A stretch of DNA of 64,000 bases, taken from positions 2,206,081 to 2,270,080 of the forward strand of contig NW_003314273.1 in assembly GCF_000143415.4 (NCBI RefSeq), read 5' to 3'. The notes under the pieces were generated by a model. It saw only the letters and a list, made by a program, of their open reading frames with translations. It searched no databases and had not been told where the DNA came from. This document shows, in pieces, positions 28,296-40,179 of the stretch. The position numbers and the translations under genes were made by a program. This DNA comes from Selaginella moellendorffii. Lineage: Eukaryota; Streptophyta; Lycopodiopsida; Selaginellales; Selaginellaceae. Each line of letters opens with the position of its first letter. Within the stretch, counting starts at the first letter, position 1.

Positions 28296-28485
28296 GTAAG
28301 TACGAAGGAGTGGTGTGTTCGAATCCGTGCCCCAACATGCTTGGGAAAATAAAAGGGAGTGATCAGTTTGAGGGTCCCTCTTCTTCGGGTGGGTTCGATT
28401 CGGGATCGGCTCTACAAGACTATCCCTCAGGTCCCTGTCTTCCCAACTTGAAAAATATTGCGCCCCTCCTCTACATAACGATTTA
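28296..28485 (-). mobile_element. SINE-like element, copy 2
   Basis: Same sequence family as copy 1, with short internal gaps and a damaged B box (cgaatcga in place of cgaaccc). It sits just 3' of GDSL copy 1, so two SINE-like copies flank the O-FucT/GDSL pair in this arm, as they do in the other arm. Confidence 0.45.
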
Positions 28486-28499
28486 GTTAGGCCTTAACC

Positions 28500-28880
28500 C
28501 TGGTTAACGATACGCAGGGAAGCTCTTGCCGAGGTGGACGCCAAAAATCCATGAGTGGAGACCGTGGTGATCGCCAGGCTTGGCAAGAGCTTTCGAGATA
28601 TCGCTTTTAACTCGCAGGATGAAGGTGTGGTTTTGTATCCGGATCCTCGGACTACGCCATCCTGAGATTTTGTTTCGAAGACCAGGGAATAAAAGGTTGT
28701 GCGAGTGGTAACTTCGGTCACGCAGGAGAGAGCTCACGTAGAGATTGATCGCGATGATCGCCAAGAAGTGCCAAACATCTCTTTCTTCGGTCTTGTCCTT
28801 CAAAATCTTCTCCTCTCTCTCACACCTGGATTTGTCGAAAAGATTTAAGGCGGGTCTAGGTAATGGTACCAAGGGACGTG
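28500..28880 (-). pseudogene. Unidentified gene fragment (also at 44.60-44.93 and 32.6-32.75 kb)
   Basis: Minus-strand open stretches read KDKTEERDVWHFLAII, INLYVSSLLRD, YHSHNLLFPGLRNKISG and DHHGLHSWIFGVHLGK. The second copy lies inverted at 44600-44930 as part of the other arm, and a weaker third piece lies at 32605-32750. I cannot name the parent. No start codon or intact frame is visible. Confidence 0.45.
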
Positions 28881-28974
28881 GATCATGGTGATCGCCACGG
28901 CGGTGTCAGGCTTATGCTCTTTCTGAAAGAGTTATTCTATCATTTGGAGATGGTTGTGAGTTATCCTCACGAGT

Positions 28975-29260
28975 GAGCAGGCGGATCATTGTATTGAGAC
29001 CCGTCAAGGATCACTACAGCATGATCTGGATGTTCTTGCGAGGTCTGGAAGGCTGGAGGACGCCGAGGAGCTCATCCACACGCCATGCCATTCTTTCCAG
29101 ATCACAACTAAAGCCGCTCGAGTCGAGCCCTGGCCAGCGTCTAGCTCGAGCTATAGAACTTCCACAAATCCTGGAAGTAGAGTAGAGAAGCTAAGGATCT
29201 AGCAGCGAGGGTGCAACTCTGGAAAACTTACGTCACAAAAGATCACTGTCCACAACTCAC
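28975..29260 (+). pseudogene. PPR C-terminal scrap (left arm)
   Basis: One frame reads DVLARSGRLEDAEELIH, the standard end of a PLS-class PPR tract where the E domain begins, followed by decayed sequence (AARVEPWPASSSSYRTS). Copies are at 44250-44560 (-) and 48655-48775 (+). Too short and too broken to be functional. Confidence 0.6.
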
Positions 29261-29589
29261 ATTCGCAGCTCTTTGGAAAGGTTTTACAACCTTAATCGAT
29301 TCTACGATCTTAACAAACTTGTGGCTGTTCTAAAGTTCCCTACTCTGAAGTGTGTGAAGGATGTGTAGCATTTCTTGGGCAAGATTCAGTATCTCGGTTG
29401 TTTTGTGGATCATCTTTCTAATCACACTGCACCATTGTGAGCGTTGCTAAAGTTATCAACATCATCTTTCATCTGGTCTCCAGATTGTGAGCGGGCGTTC
29501 ATGGACAAGAATCGACGCTAGGAGATCCTGCCCAGGATTTTGGCGCCAAGAAAGTGGGAGCTCCGTGGGATCGAGTTATAACTGGCGGT

Positions 29590-29985
29590 TGTCTCGCGGT
29601 TCCAATCGAAGAGGACAGATCCCCGACAGATCCCGGGGTTTGGAATCTGGAGGCCCAATGAGATGCTGACGTCGCGCTGGAAGTTTTAGGCCTGCCACGT
29701 GGTAGGGGTTATACAATATCCCACATGCCGAGGTCTGGAATCAAGCCCTCCCAAGTCTATATAAGCATAGCATATTTAAAACTAAAAACTAAGAAGCAGC
29801 TTTTGGTTGCATATTTAAAACTAAAAACTAAGAAGCAGCTTTTGGTTGCATATTTAAAACTAAAAACTAAGAAGCAGCTTTTGGTTGCATATTTAAAACT
29901 AAAAACTAAGAAGCAGCTTTTGGTTTTCTGTTTCTGAGAATATTAGCACAATAGAAACATGAAAACTAGTTCGATCAACTCTAGT
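29590..29985 (+). repeat. Dispersed repeat, copy 2, with 4 x 39-bp tandem expansion
   Basis: Same family as 23840-24180 and abutting the 3' end of SDR-B as copy 1 abuts SDR-A. A TATA-like ctatataagca lies at about 29757. At 29770-29925 a 39-bp unit (gcatatttaaaactaaaaac...) is repeated four times without visible change; the other copies have it once. Because 39 is a multiple of three the array is an open frame (AYLKLKTKKQLLV per unit), but there is no sign that it is translated. Confidence 0.8.
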
Positions 29986-29989
29986 ATTG

Positions 29990-30850
29990 AATGACAAATG
30001 AGAAGAAATTTGTACACTGGATTTTTCGTTGGTATAGTTGCAGGGATCAGCTCTTGGCAGTCATGGGCGTTTCAACATACTGAAACATCAGCAATAGTTC
30101 GCTTATGATCCTGCAAAAGGATGAACTCCAAACCCCGGGATTTTGAGCTCTGTAGTTCCACAAGCGACCTGAGTCCACCTTTCATCATTAAAGAAGAAAA
30201 CAGGAGGTCGAGAAAAAGAAAAGAATGTACTTACCCTTGGATGCCAAGTAGATCAGATACAAAGGGACAAGAAACAGTCTGCCAGCCAAAGCGAGATTCA
30301 GGATGGCTCCTCCAGGACTGTCTTGGGACCTCATAGCTTGGATCTGTTCAAATGATCATCCAGATATGTTTTAAGGGTATCAGTGGAAATCTCTTCCAGA
30401 ATCAAGAGTTACTGCTTGGCTTGTGACGTTTCCTTGAACGCTTTTGCGACTTGCTCTACAGGAGGAAATTATTTAACAAACCGGGAAAAGGAATGCTGAA
30501 ATTTCTCTCTCACCTCTGGATCGCAGACATCACACTCAACGAAGATGGCAAACGGAGGATTAGGATTCGTCAGCTAATGGTGCTCCTCTTTTACCAAGCT
30601 CAGTGTTCACAGCCCATTCTCACATGACAATTCCACAATCGTCACGCATCGCAAGTGCCAGCACCCTTCCTGGAAAAGACAATTCGTTCGAGTGAAAGTG
30701 AGCCAATGACGAGAACTTATTCTCTCCACTTTTTTTTCTCTTTGCTGTGTGTGCCAAAAGAAGAGACATACCAATGCCAGTGATGAGGACGCAGGAGCCA
30801 CCTCCAACCTTCATCTTCTGCTTGTTCAAGAACGCATTATAGACGTTTTC
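29990..30850 (-). pseudogene. SDR-B: broken short-chain dehydrogenase copy
   Basis: Exon 1 near 30815-30770 lacks 12 nt of the Gly-rich loop (ITG-IG instead of ITGAGSGIG), removing the NAD-binding turn. Exon 2 carries the same CGA to TGA change as SDR-A in the NGLRTLSLV motif. Exon 3 is mostly deleted, leaving only a short remnant at about 30430-30460. The exon with SLVELQS is shortened. It is immediately followed downstream (minus sense) by dispersed repeat copy 2. Confidence 0.75.
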
Positions 30851-30999
30851 AAAAGAAAGGTATAAGCTACCTGGATTTGAGGATTTCAATTTTTGCCAGC
30901 CAGCTTTCTCGATAATGACATGCTCTCAGGAAAATTGGTGTTTAAAGGGAAGGATGATGTGATGTAGAACACTAGCCCAGCCTCCACATTTTCTGGTTT

Positions 31000-31480
31000 C
31001 AGTTGTTTGTCGTTCCATCTCCTTTGAAATTGTGCCAAGACATCCCAATGTATCGTTGTCCAAGTTTTTATAAATGTTTCTTTTTGCTTTCACATAATCA
31101 AGCCTGATGTTTGGATCGCCTCAATGATGGCAGCCCAAGGGACACCAACAAAGGAAGGAGCAAAAGTCGTGGAGGAGGATGTAAGAGCCAGTAGAAGAAG
31201 AATGTAATAGTTGAGGTGTTCAGGGAGACATGCACGCAAAGGGAGGCTTAGGAGGCTTGTGTTCCTTAGCTTGCGTGTTGCGGCTTCCATCTATTTGCAA
31301 CTTCCACAGGTGAGGCATTGGGCCCTAGAGTGGACATTCCATGGCTGCTGACTTCCCAAATTGAGGGAAGCGATCGTTGGTGAGGAAGGGACCATCATGT
31401 CTAAACACACCATATCACCTTTGCTTCCATGCTGTTCACAAGGTTCCCCCTAAGTGGGAGGCAATAAGTCATCCGTCCTC
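31000..31480. other. Intergenic, no supported gene
   Basis: A 66-codon open stretch exists on the minus strand (31290-31090) with a hydrophobic middle (LNYYILLLLALTSSSTTFAP), but no family is recognisable and there is no supporting splice or copy evidence. I treat it as non-genic. Confidence 0.3.
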
Positions 31481-31499
31481 GTCCTCCTGGACAGTCCTG

Positions 31500-32010
31500 G
31501 AGGAGCCATCATGAATCTTGCTTCGCGTGTGCATTCGATGGCTGCCATGAGGTTCATGCTCAAGACCTTACGCCATTTGCTCACGAAGTCCCCCTGCTCG
31601 ACATGACGCACGCATCCAGTCTCAAGAATGTTTTGTGACTTGCTCTACAGGATATAAATGTTTTTAAAAACAAGAAAAGGAATGCTGAAAGTGTCTCTTG
31701 ACCTGGATCGCGGACATCACACTCGATGAATATGGCAAAGGGAGAATTCAGATTTTTCAGCTTTTGGTGCTCCTCCTTCACCAAGCTCAGAGTTCGCATC
31801 CCATTCTCACGTGACAAATCCACAATCGTGATGTTTGCACCACCAGCGCCCTCCCTGGAAAAGCTAATTAAAGTGCTTTCCAGACGAGAAATTCTTATCT
31901 CTCTTCTTTCTCTTTTTCTGTGTGTGCCAATGAAGAGACATACCAATGCCAGATCCAGAGCCAGTGATGAGGACGCAAGAGCCCCCTCAGACATTCATCT
32001 TCACCTCGTC
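31500..32010 (-). pseudogene. SDR-C: broken short-chain dehydrogenase fragment
   Basis: The Rossmann loop is intact (ITGSGSGI), but the start region reads ATG AAT GTC TGA at about 31996-31985, a stop at codon 4. Exon 2 keeps the arginine codon (NGMRTLSLVKEEHQKLKNLN and FAIFIECDVRDPG), so it does not share the nonsense change of copies A, B and D. Only scraps of exon 3 remain (SHKTFLRLDAC). The fragment is truncated at about 31500. Confidence 0.75.
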
Positions 32011-32039
32011 TTGTAATTCAAGAACACATTATAGACATT

Positions 32040-32320
32040 TTTAAAAGAAGGCTATAAGCTGCCTGGGATTGAGGATTTCACAAGTTTTGCCAGCCACTTA
32101 CTCGATAATGACATGCTCTTAGGAATATAGTCATTGGTGCTTAGGGAAGGATGATGATCTGGAACACTATGATCACCGTGAGAGAAGCATGCTTAGAATG
32201 CCCCACCAGGATCAACGAGACAATTGTGTCAGGCACGATTTCTTGCGTGAAGATTTTTTCCAGAGAATCCCACGTGAGATGATGATCCTTGACACCCTGC
32301 TTGTTCAGACAACAACAAAT
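32040..32320 (-). repeat. Duplicated SDR-upstream segment (also 52.44-52.75 and 30.88-30.99 kb)
   Basis: About 280 bp aligned with 52440-52745, lying directly 5' of the SDR start in each case; a shorter piece is at 30880-30990 and a stub at 25160-25185. In the 52-kb copy one minus-strand frame is open (ILKYHHLARDSLEEILMQ), faintly like a fasciclin (FAS1) domain, but this is weak. Confidence 0.5.
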
Positions 32321-32329
32321 TTTGACTTA

Positions 32330-33180
32330 TGCTGATGATTATTTTAATAAAATAATGATTAGTACAGCTAATTTTAAATCTGTTGCCAGTTAGAGCATAA
32401 TTAAATTTATAAAAAAATTAATGATGGCGGGAATGAATTCAAAAAAAGATTAAGTTTTAATCTTTATTAATACTAATTTTGAATTTGACTGATATTTAGC
32501 GAGAGCATTCACCGCCACTCTGCCATGCTTCAACTTGATACGCTCAAGACGTTCGCACAATAGATACTAATACTACAATTAATACTAAAATGATATTAAT
32601 ACTGGTATTAACTTGGGCCACGCAGGAGAGAGCTCAGGTAGACATTGATCGCGATGATAGCCAAGACTCGGCAGTGGTGAAATGAAAGTGCCAAACATCT
32701 CTTTCTTAGGTCTTGTATTCTCTTCTCTCTCGCACCTGGATTTGCCAGTCTTGGGAATGGTTACCAAGGCCACGGAGGTCCGCCGACATCTGCAAACCTT
32801 GTAAACAAACAAGTTCTTTCGCGCTCGTCCTTTCCCAAGCTCGGTCTTGTCGCCATCTCTTTTCCCACTCGCTCGCGGCCTGACCCTTACCACCATTCTC
32901 CCTTTTACTTCAGAACCTTGATCTAAATTGGTAAAACTATCATCGGCTGCGTGGCTTGAGCGGGCTCTCTGTCCTCTTTGAGAAAATGGTACCTGGAAAT
33001 GTTGTAAACTTGTGAATACATGTAGTGCCTAGAGTTGGCCTGGAAACCAATACAGCAAACTCGTCAGAGAAGAACAAGAGAAGCAGCAAACTTACATTTC
33101 TAAAGTTGGAGGATAGAGCTCCTCAGGTGTCTGGTAGTTCTTACCATGCACCGTCCTGTCTTCAAGGACGTCGCGTGGTA
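32330..33180. other. Mostly unrecognised spacer
   Basis: AT-rich at 32330-32600 with several polyA/polyT-like runs, then a degraded copy of the 28.5-kb fragment (about 32605-32750) and unclassified sequence up to the direct repeat. No intact ORF with family resemblance. Confidence 0.4.
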
Positions 33181-33188
33181 CAAGTCGG

Positions 33189-33847
33189 CCCCTCCGACTT
33201 GTACCACAAGCTCAAACGTCAGCCGGAAGCAGCCACGCCCGCCGCCTCGAGCGTCGAGAACAACAACGACGACAACGGTACGTCGAGGGAGAAACACGAG
33301 CCTCTTACTTAAAAGAGGCGGCACGGGTGGAAGGACAACTCAGAGTCAGCGGCGGAGGAAAGGAGGGGACGAGGAGGAAACAAGTGCTAGGAACAGCTCG
33401 GCGGACAAGGCACACTACTTCTACGGCAAAGGGGACTTCTCGCAAGGACCATCTTGATCGAGCAGGGGAAGAGGATTAGTTTTGGGAGATTCTTACAACG
33501 GGGCGAGCAGCACAGAGAAAGAAGATCGCGCGGAATAACAAAACCAGAGATGGTCACACACACACACAAGAAAAAGAATTTGTTTTTGGGGAACTTGGGC
33601 TGCAAAAAGAGTCGCTTCGATCGAACGAGATGGTCTGGTGGCGAGCGAATTGTACAGGGAGGGGGATTGTCCATACAGGAGGAATGGAATTCCACATACA
33701 CGAAAGCTTGTATTTCTTGACAATCCCCGTCGACAAAAATCCTATTTTTTGGTCTTGTTCTTGTCAAGCCAGGCGTTGATCTTTTCTTCGGTTGGAGAGA
33801 GCGTCTTGTTCTTGGTGGTACGCTGAAAAAACACGAAGAACTTGAGT
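33189..33847. repeat. Direct repeat, right copy: truncated CHD1 3' end plus convergent gene 3' end
   Basis: Same orientation as 22338-23017. The CHD1 piece starts abruptly at SDLYHKLKRQPEAA and has a premature TAA after KHEPLT at about 33310, so it is a pseudogene tail. The 3' UTR and the terminal exon of the minus-strand gene follow. This copy continues into the intact upstream exons of that gene, unlike the left copy. Confidence 0.9.
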
Positions 33848-34215
33848 ATGGAATCGAGTTTTTCATACCTTGATGTATTCGAAGTAGTCTGTGTAGTTGC
33901 GTTTGTAGTAGCTTTCCAGCCTCTAAATCACAAGAATGTGAGTGATCTTATCAAGAGAACTTACTTCTCTATCGTTCTTCTCTTTGTTGGCTTTACTTCT
34001 TTCCAGGAGCTCTGCCAGTGGCAAACAAGATTTGCTCCAACTGATAAGATGCTGTGGCACTTACTTTGGACGAATTCGTTCTTCTCCGCTGGTGGCGGGC
34101 CTTGCGGAAGAATCGCCGCGGCGGCGCAAGAAGAATTTAATGCCACTCCAAAGCCACAAATCGAAGCCACCATTTCTCTTCTAGAACACAAGCAGCCATG
34201 GCAGATTGCCGCCAT
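33742..34215 (-). CDS. Small unidentified protein, 110 aa, probably organelle-targeted
   Basis: Four exons with consistent phases: 34215-34065, 34011-33965, 33922-33869 and 33822-33742 (333 nt). The N-terminus MAAICHGCLCSRREMVASIC is Cys/Arg/Ser-rich without acidic residues, then an Ala-rich stretch and ILPQGPPPAEKNEFVQ, consistent with a transit peptide and cleavage region (inference). The mature part is highly charged and helical: KLLERSKANKEKNDRE, RLESYYKRNYTDYFEYIK, RTTKNKTLSPTEEKINAWLD. I do not recognise the family with confidence; a small thylakoid or mitochondrial complex subunit is possible. Intact splice sites and uninterrupted frame support a working gene. Its last exon is also present at 22.9 kb. 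Confidence 0.65.
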
Positions 34216-34434
34216 GGAAGAATTCTTGGTGCTAGGGAAAGCTATCTGCAATTATATTACACTGAGAGTTATCAGAGATTGTGTAACTTTAATCAATGGT
34301 CATAGGAAGGATCTCGCGCATACAGGCGTCCAGAGAGGTCCCTGCCAATGGACTTGGAACTTGATGGAATGAATGCGGCATCTGTGCGTCTGACAATCTT
34401 CTTCTTGAAAATTGAGCTTTTGCATAGAACCCAA

Positions 34435-34572
34435 ATGATGCCCGGGTGTTTAGGTTTGCCACGTGGTACCCTCCCAATTAAAGCATAGCATATTCAATAC
34501 CCGCATATGGCATAGGATCCCCTCTGCTACATGAGGCTGCAGATCCCAGCCCAAGGCCACCATTTTATTAAA
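34435..34572 (+). repeat. Dispersed repeat, copy 3 (partial), at the left edge of the AT-rich island
   Basis: Matches the middle of the element (gccacgtggta, aaagcatagcatatt, ctacatgaggctgc, ccattttatta) and stops where AT-rich sequence begins at about 34572. The inverted copy at 43675 marks the other edge of the island. Confidence 0.65.
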
Positions 34573-35654
34573 TGGTCTTAGGCTTACATTCCATTGCAAA
34601 AGTTGAAGGTATACATTATTCTAAGCACTTTAGTCTGATGAACTATGGAAATAAAAAGGAAATATTGTCAATTTCCAAAGGTATGGGCTTATGAGAGGTT
34701 TAGCTCTTTCATGGATTAATCTTACAGTGACAATATGTTCAAAAGAAGTTTGTGAGTTTTTAAAACAACTTTCAATCTTCTTTGTGAAATACTTTTTAAG
34801 TAGTTGTTTATTGAAGATATAGGCTTTGAAGGGCTATTCTAGTAAAGACTAAGGTTACGATTGCTTTGACAAGGTATGGTGCTACTGTATAATGAGTTAG
34901 TTTATAATTTTGTAAAGCAATTAACATTGAGTTTAGCAAGTTTTATATAAAATAGTCTTATGCTGATTATATGCAATTATAAGTAACCAAAGAGAAAAAT
35001 TTGAAAAGTGATCCATAAGGGTTCAAATATAGAAGGAAAGGGCCTATGAACAAAAGTGCAAAAGCCTTGGGAAACGTTCTTAGATTTGAATAATAGTAGG
35101 TTGGGTGACTTCCCAAGAAATCCAAATTAAAAACTTACATTTAGTATTAAAAGGGTTTTAAGTTGAACTCTGTTAGTCAGCTAAAAGAATCACACTATAT
35201 GTTGAGATTGATATCCTGTACATCCAATTTGCCTATAATTGAGTTTGATACGAAGGATATAATGTCAAAAAAATGGGGCTCTCAAAAAAGCTATGGCTCT
35301 CAACTTTTGTTCAATTTTATTTAGAAGCTAAAAGGGATATTATGTATAACTGGAGCAATTGAGCATTCCTAAGTGGCAGTCATTCCAAGAGAGCCTATGT
35401 TAAGGCTAGAGAAAAATAAATTGTAAGCAACCAAAGGAAATGACTCGAAAAACGATCTATAAAGGTTCAAATATAGAGGAAAAGAGCCGATAAGCACCCC
35501 CTTTTTCAATTGGTTAAGGGTATTAGGATATTTGGGGTTAAACATCCTTGTCTTAGGTCTGATTTTGTTGGTTGGGTTAAGGGAATTGCACCACGTGTTA
35601 ATTGACATTTAGCAAGTTTAATTTGCTCCAGCTGGGCTTGACCTAAGGGGTAGG

Positions 35655-35850
35655 GTGTGTATAGCACACTTTATCTCTCTCCCCTTAAACCAATTAGAAA
35701 AGGGGCAATTGTTTGATGAGAGGGTTCTTAATAGCTATTTTATCCCCATTTATTTTCCAAAGTTCCAAAAATCCACGGTGACAGTATATCCAAATCTCAT
35801 CCCATAATCACATGTGCTACACTCACCCCTCCTTTAGAGATGTCAATGTC
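35655..35850 (+). repeat. Dispersed block of the island, copy 1 of 4
   Basis: Begins near tttatctctctccccttaaa and includes aaaaggggcaatt, ttttatccccattta and atccacggtgacagtat. Other copies: 36780-36960, 37588-37760 and a 3' piece at 38455-38540. All four are in the same orientation. Confidence 0.75.
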
Positions 35851-35867
35851 CTATTGAACAAAGGGGA

Positions 35868-36690
35868 ACCAACACCTCCATTTCTACACTGAATTTACCA
35901 ATCCTTTCATTGTGTAAATTAGCTATTCCATGTGAGGCAACTAGTTATCCACCCATGCCACAATCCCATAGCAGATACTTTCGTTTATAGGTACTCTACA
36001 CAAGAGGAAAAATGTACATATGGATGCTTAATACGTACAATTTCAAATTTAAGGGTAAAAAGTAGAACAAGGGGAAGCAACACCTCCATTTCCCCATTGA
36101 ATCTACCAATCCTTCCATTCGTAATCCCACAGTGGATACCTTTGTCTATGGATACTCCACACAAGAGGAAGGACATATGCATGGATGCTTAATACATACA
36201 ATTTCAAATTTAAGGGTAGGAAGTAGGATAAAGGGAACTAACACCTCCATTTCCCCATTGAATCTACCAATTCTTCTATTTGCAGTCCCACGGTGGATAC
36301 CTTCGTCTATGGATACTCCATACAAGAGGAAAGACATATGTATGGATGTTTAATATGTACAATTTCAAATTTAAAGGTAGGAAGTAGGATAAAAGGAACC
36401 AACACTTCCATTTCCGCACTGAATTTTACCAATCTTTCCATTGTGTAAACTAGCTATTCCATGTGAGGCAACTAGTTATCCACCCGTACCGCAGTCCCAA
36501 CCAACACCTCCATTTCTGCACTAAATTTACCAGTCCTTCTATTGTGTAAACCAACTATTCCATGTGAGGCAATTAATTATCCACCCGTACCGCAGTCCCA
36601 CGGTGGATACCTTTGTCCATGGGTACTCCATACAAGAGAAAGGACGTACGTATGGATTGCCTAATATGTACGATTTCAAATTTAAGAGTA
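35868..36690 (+). repeat. Tandem array of about 160-bp units
   Basis: Units start with the motif accaacacctccattt at about 35869, 36074, 36236, 36396 and 36499. Most contain cccacggtggatacctt, atggatactcca and acaatttcaaatttaa. Related shorter units continue at 37960-38330 (gtgtaaactagctattccat). Satellite-like, with moderate divergence. Confidence 0.75.
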
Positions 36691-36954
36691 GGAATATACC
36701 TTACTTAAGGGTATATTATATTTTTAAGTAGCCACTAATCAATAAAAATCGAACCTGTGCCATTTGCTCCAATACCACATATAGTGCACCTTATCTCTCT
36801 CCCCTTAAGCCAATTGGAAAAGGGGCAATTGCTTAATGAGAGAGACTTTAGTGGTTATTTTATCCCCATTTATCCCCCAAGGTTCCAAGGATCCACGGTG
36901 ACAGTATATTTAAATCTTATCCCATGATCACATGCGCTACAAGCTCTCAGCTTT

Positions 36955-37555
36955 CGTTCATGAGGGCGTGAATTTGCAAGGAAGTGTGGTGAATTGTAAA
37001 AAACCAAGGGAACGACTCGAGAGATGATCTATAGGGGTTCAAATATAGAAGAAAAGGGCCCATGAACAAAAATGTACCCCCTTTTCCAATTGGTTAAGGG
37101 TTTTAGGATATTTAGGGTTAAATGTCCTTTGGTTTGAATAGTACTAGGCTGGAAAGTCTAAATTCAGGAGCTTACACAAGTTTGCATTCTAATTCTAAAT
37201 TATATTCTTTGCAAGATGTTTGTGTAAGTTTTTGAATTTGGACTTCCAAGAAGTTACCCAATTTAGTACTGTTTAACAAGAAAGTTTTACTCTGTTATTC
37301 TATAAATTATACTTTTTGCAAAATACTTATATAAGTTCTTGAATTTTGGAAAGTCATTAGCCCAATACTATTTAAAACCCAAGGACACCCCAAATAACTA
37401 ATTGGAAAAGAGGGTGCATTTTTACTTATGGGCCCTTTTCTTTTATATTTGAATCTTTATAGATCGTCTCTCAAATCAATCCCTTTAGTTACTTATAATT
37501 TATTATATTTCCCTACAAATTCATGCCCTCGTGAATGAAAGCTGAGAATCACAAC
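36955..37555. repeat. Inverted repeat pair inside the island
   Basis: 36955-37145 is approximately the reverse complement of 37375-37555; for example gatgatctataggggttcaa against ttgaatctttatagatcgtc, and ttcatgagggcgtgaattt against aaattcatgccctcgtgaa. The spacer is about 230 bp. It could extrude a stem of nearly 190 bp. Confidence 0.7.
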
Positions 37556-40179
37556 TCTTCTTAAAGCCTTGCTCTCTTAACAACCAAGAAACCCTATCTC
37601 TCTCCTCTTAAACTAATTGGAAAAGGGGCAATTACTTGATGAGAGAGCCCTTAGTAATTATTTTATCCCTATTAATCCCCCAAGATACCAAAAATCCACA
37701 GTGACAGTAAATCACATGATCATACACATTATACTCACCCCCCCTTCAGAGATGTTAATGTTCTCATTGATTAGTGAGGACATATTAAGCGAAGAGGAGC
37801 CAACACCTATATTTTTGGATTTAATCTATCAATCCTATTTGTAGATGAATTATTTTTTGATACCAATGTTATGATCTAGCGCAAAAAGACAAAGATCTAG
37901 CCAAGCTACCTCAAAAGCTCCATTGCGCTGCTGTTCCATTATGAGCCCTAGGGTAGGGTAATTGTGTAACCAACACCTTCTTTATCAATCATTCCATTGT
38001 GTAGATTAGCTATTCCATGTGAAGTAACTAGTCATCTTACATCCTACATTGTGTAAACTAGCTATTCCATGAGGCAATTAATCATTCTACTAATGAGTCA
38101 ACCTTCATTTTCAGATTGAATTTACCAATCCTTCCATTGTGTAGATTAACCATTCCATGTGGTCATCCTACATTCTACATTGCATAAACCAATTATTCCA
38201 TGAGGCAATTAATCATTCTATTGATAAGTCAACTTCTATTTCCCGACTGAATCTACCAATCTTTCCATTTTGTAGATTAGTTATTCCATATGATACAACT
38301 AGTCATTATATTGATGAGTCAACCTATACATATGATGTTATTCTGTTTCAATTTTAAGGGTAAGAATATATACTTTGCTCAAAGGTATATTATATTTTAA
38401 GTAGCCACTAATCAATGGGAATTGAACGTATGTCATTTACTCTAATACCATATATAGCGCATCTATTTTATCCTCCAAGATTCTAAGGATCCATGATGAC
38501 GGTATATCCAAATCTCATCCCATAATCACATGCATTATAGGATTTAAGACTTGTTTGATACTAAATGTAAGCTTCTGAATTTAAACTTCTCAAAAAGTCA
38601 CCTAGCACAGTATTGAATGCATTTTTATTCACAAAACTTTTCTCTCTATATTTGAATTTTTATAAATTATTTCTCAAGTCATTCTTTTTGATTGCTTATA
38701 GCTTGATTTGGGATTTTCATTTACATGGGTGGTAGTTGTTATAATTGGTCAGAAAGATATGTTAGTAGGAGATACAAATTATCCACCACGCCCATATATA
38801 TTTAGTCCATATAAGGGATTGAAATACAAGTTAAAAAAATGTTAATAAAATTAGAACTTCAACCACAAGAATAGCAGTGGAAAGAGTTTTTGGCATGTTA
38901 AAATCAAAGTAATTTTACTTTATATTATATCTAAAGATGATTATTTTGTTGCCTTTTGTTATTAGATTTTGAATTCTCTTAAAATGAAATGATTCAAGAC
39001 TTGACAATATCAAATATCACATCACTATATGTTATATCTTACACAATATATGTATAAATCATAGTGATAGTTTTGATCTTTTATAGATTAATCAAGTTGA
39101 AGAGTTGATGAGTCAATTTAATCTGAGAAGGAAACATTAGAATGCATTCAGTCACTTGAAACACAAAGTGTCAAAGAAATCAATTATGCATAGTATATAA
39201 ACTATATCAAATCAAAGCAATAGATGTCAGAGATAAATTATAATGTGCACATGCACTAGATGGCTTTAATCAACTTAAAGCTAATGGAATTCAACGAAAA
39301 AAAAGCATAAAGAAATGTGAAATATTGTGATGCTCAAGCATAAATATTATTCCAAATTTGAGCAAAAGAACTTGTCCATGATTAATTTCAAAGAGAGATT
39401 GATTCTTAAAAAGATGAAGATTAAATTAGTTTGCTAGTACAATAAAAAAAATTAAAACATCTCAAAACTTTCACTAGAGTATGAAAGGAAGTTTATATAA
39501 CTTGAGATAATTGCTCTATATAACTAATGATCTTTGTTTTAGTGTTCATGATGATCTCAATCAATAAATTATTACTATCATTTTCCTTCTTCACCTTCTT
39601 GCATCAAACATTTGGTCATATAGTATTGTCTTGCTTTATGTCATCTATAATAACAATAATAGTAGCAGTAAAAGTAGTAATACTCTACTCCACATTCACC
39701 ACCTCCAATGACTTTTAAATAAAACCAGTATGAACAACTTTCTTCACTTGAGGTTTCTTTAAGAAATGTTCCTTTATTGCATCATTAAATTTATATTTAT
39801 CAGATCTGTATGTTTTAAAAATAAAAATCAAATAAAAAGGATATTGTCAAAAGGAAAAAAACCTTAACTACCACTTCTAGAGAGTTGTTGTGAATTTTAT
39901 CTTCTACATACTCTTTCCACATTTACTTTAGCTTATTTATATAAGCTATAGAATCTTTGTTAAAGTTTAGACAAACACTCATAAGCATAACAAGTAATTT
40001 GTCTTAAATATCTACTTGGACTTTTTGAATTTATTTTTTATTTAAAATTTAATATAAATTAATTGTAACACTTAATGATCCTTTTACTTAACCCATTTCC
40101 TTTTTTTTTCCTTCACTTCTTCTTTATTTATCTCCTCTTACACCATATTTCTTTTCTTTCCTTGCCTCTTCTTTTTTAC

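Noticed and set aside
29725-29937. Repetitive 13-residue peptide gene (LKLKTKKQLLV units)
   Set aside because: It is a chance reading of a 39-bp non-coding tandem inside a dispersed repeat; single-unit copies elsewhere have no such frame.
35868-38330. CRISPR-like array
   Set aside because: Units are about 160 bp, directly adjacent and diverged, without regular short repeats and unique spacers; the genome is a plant's.
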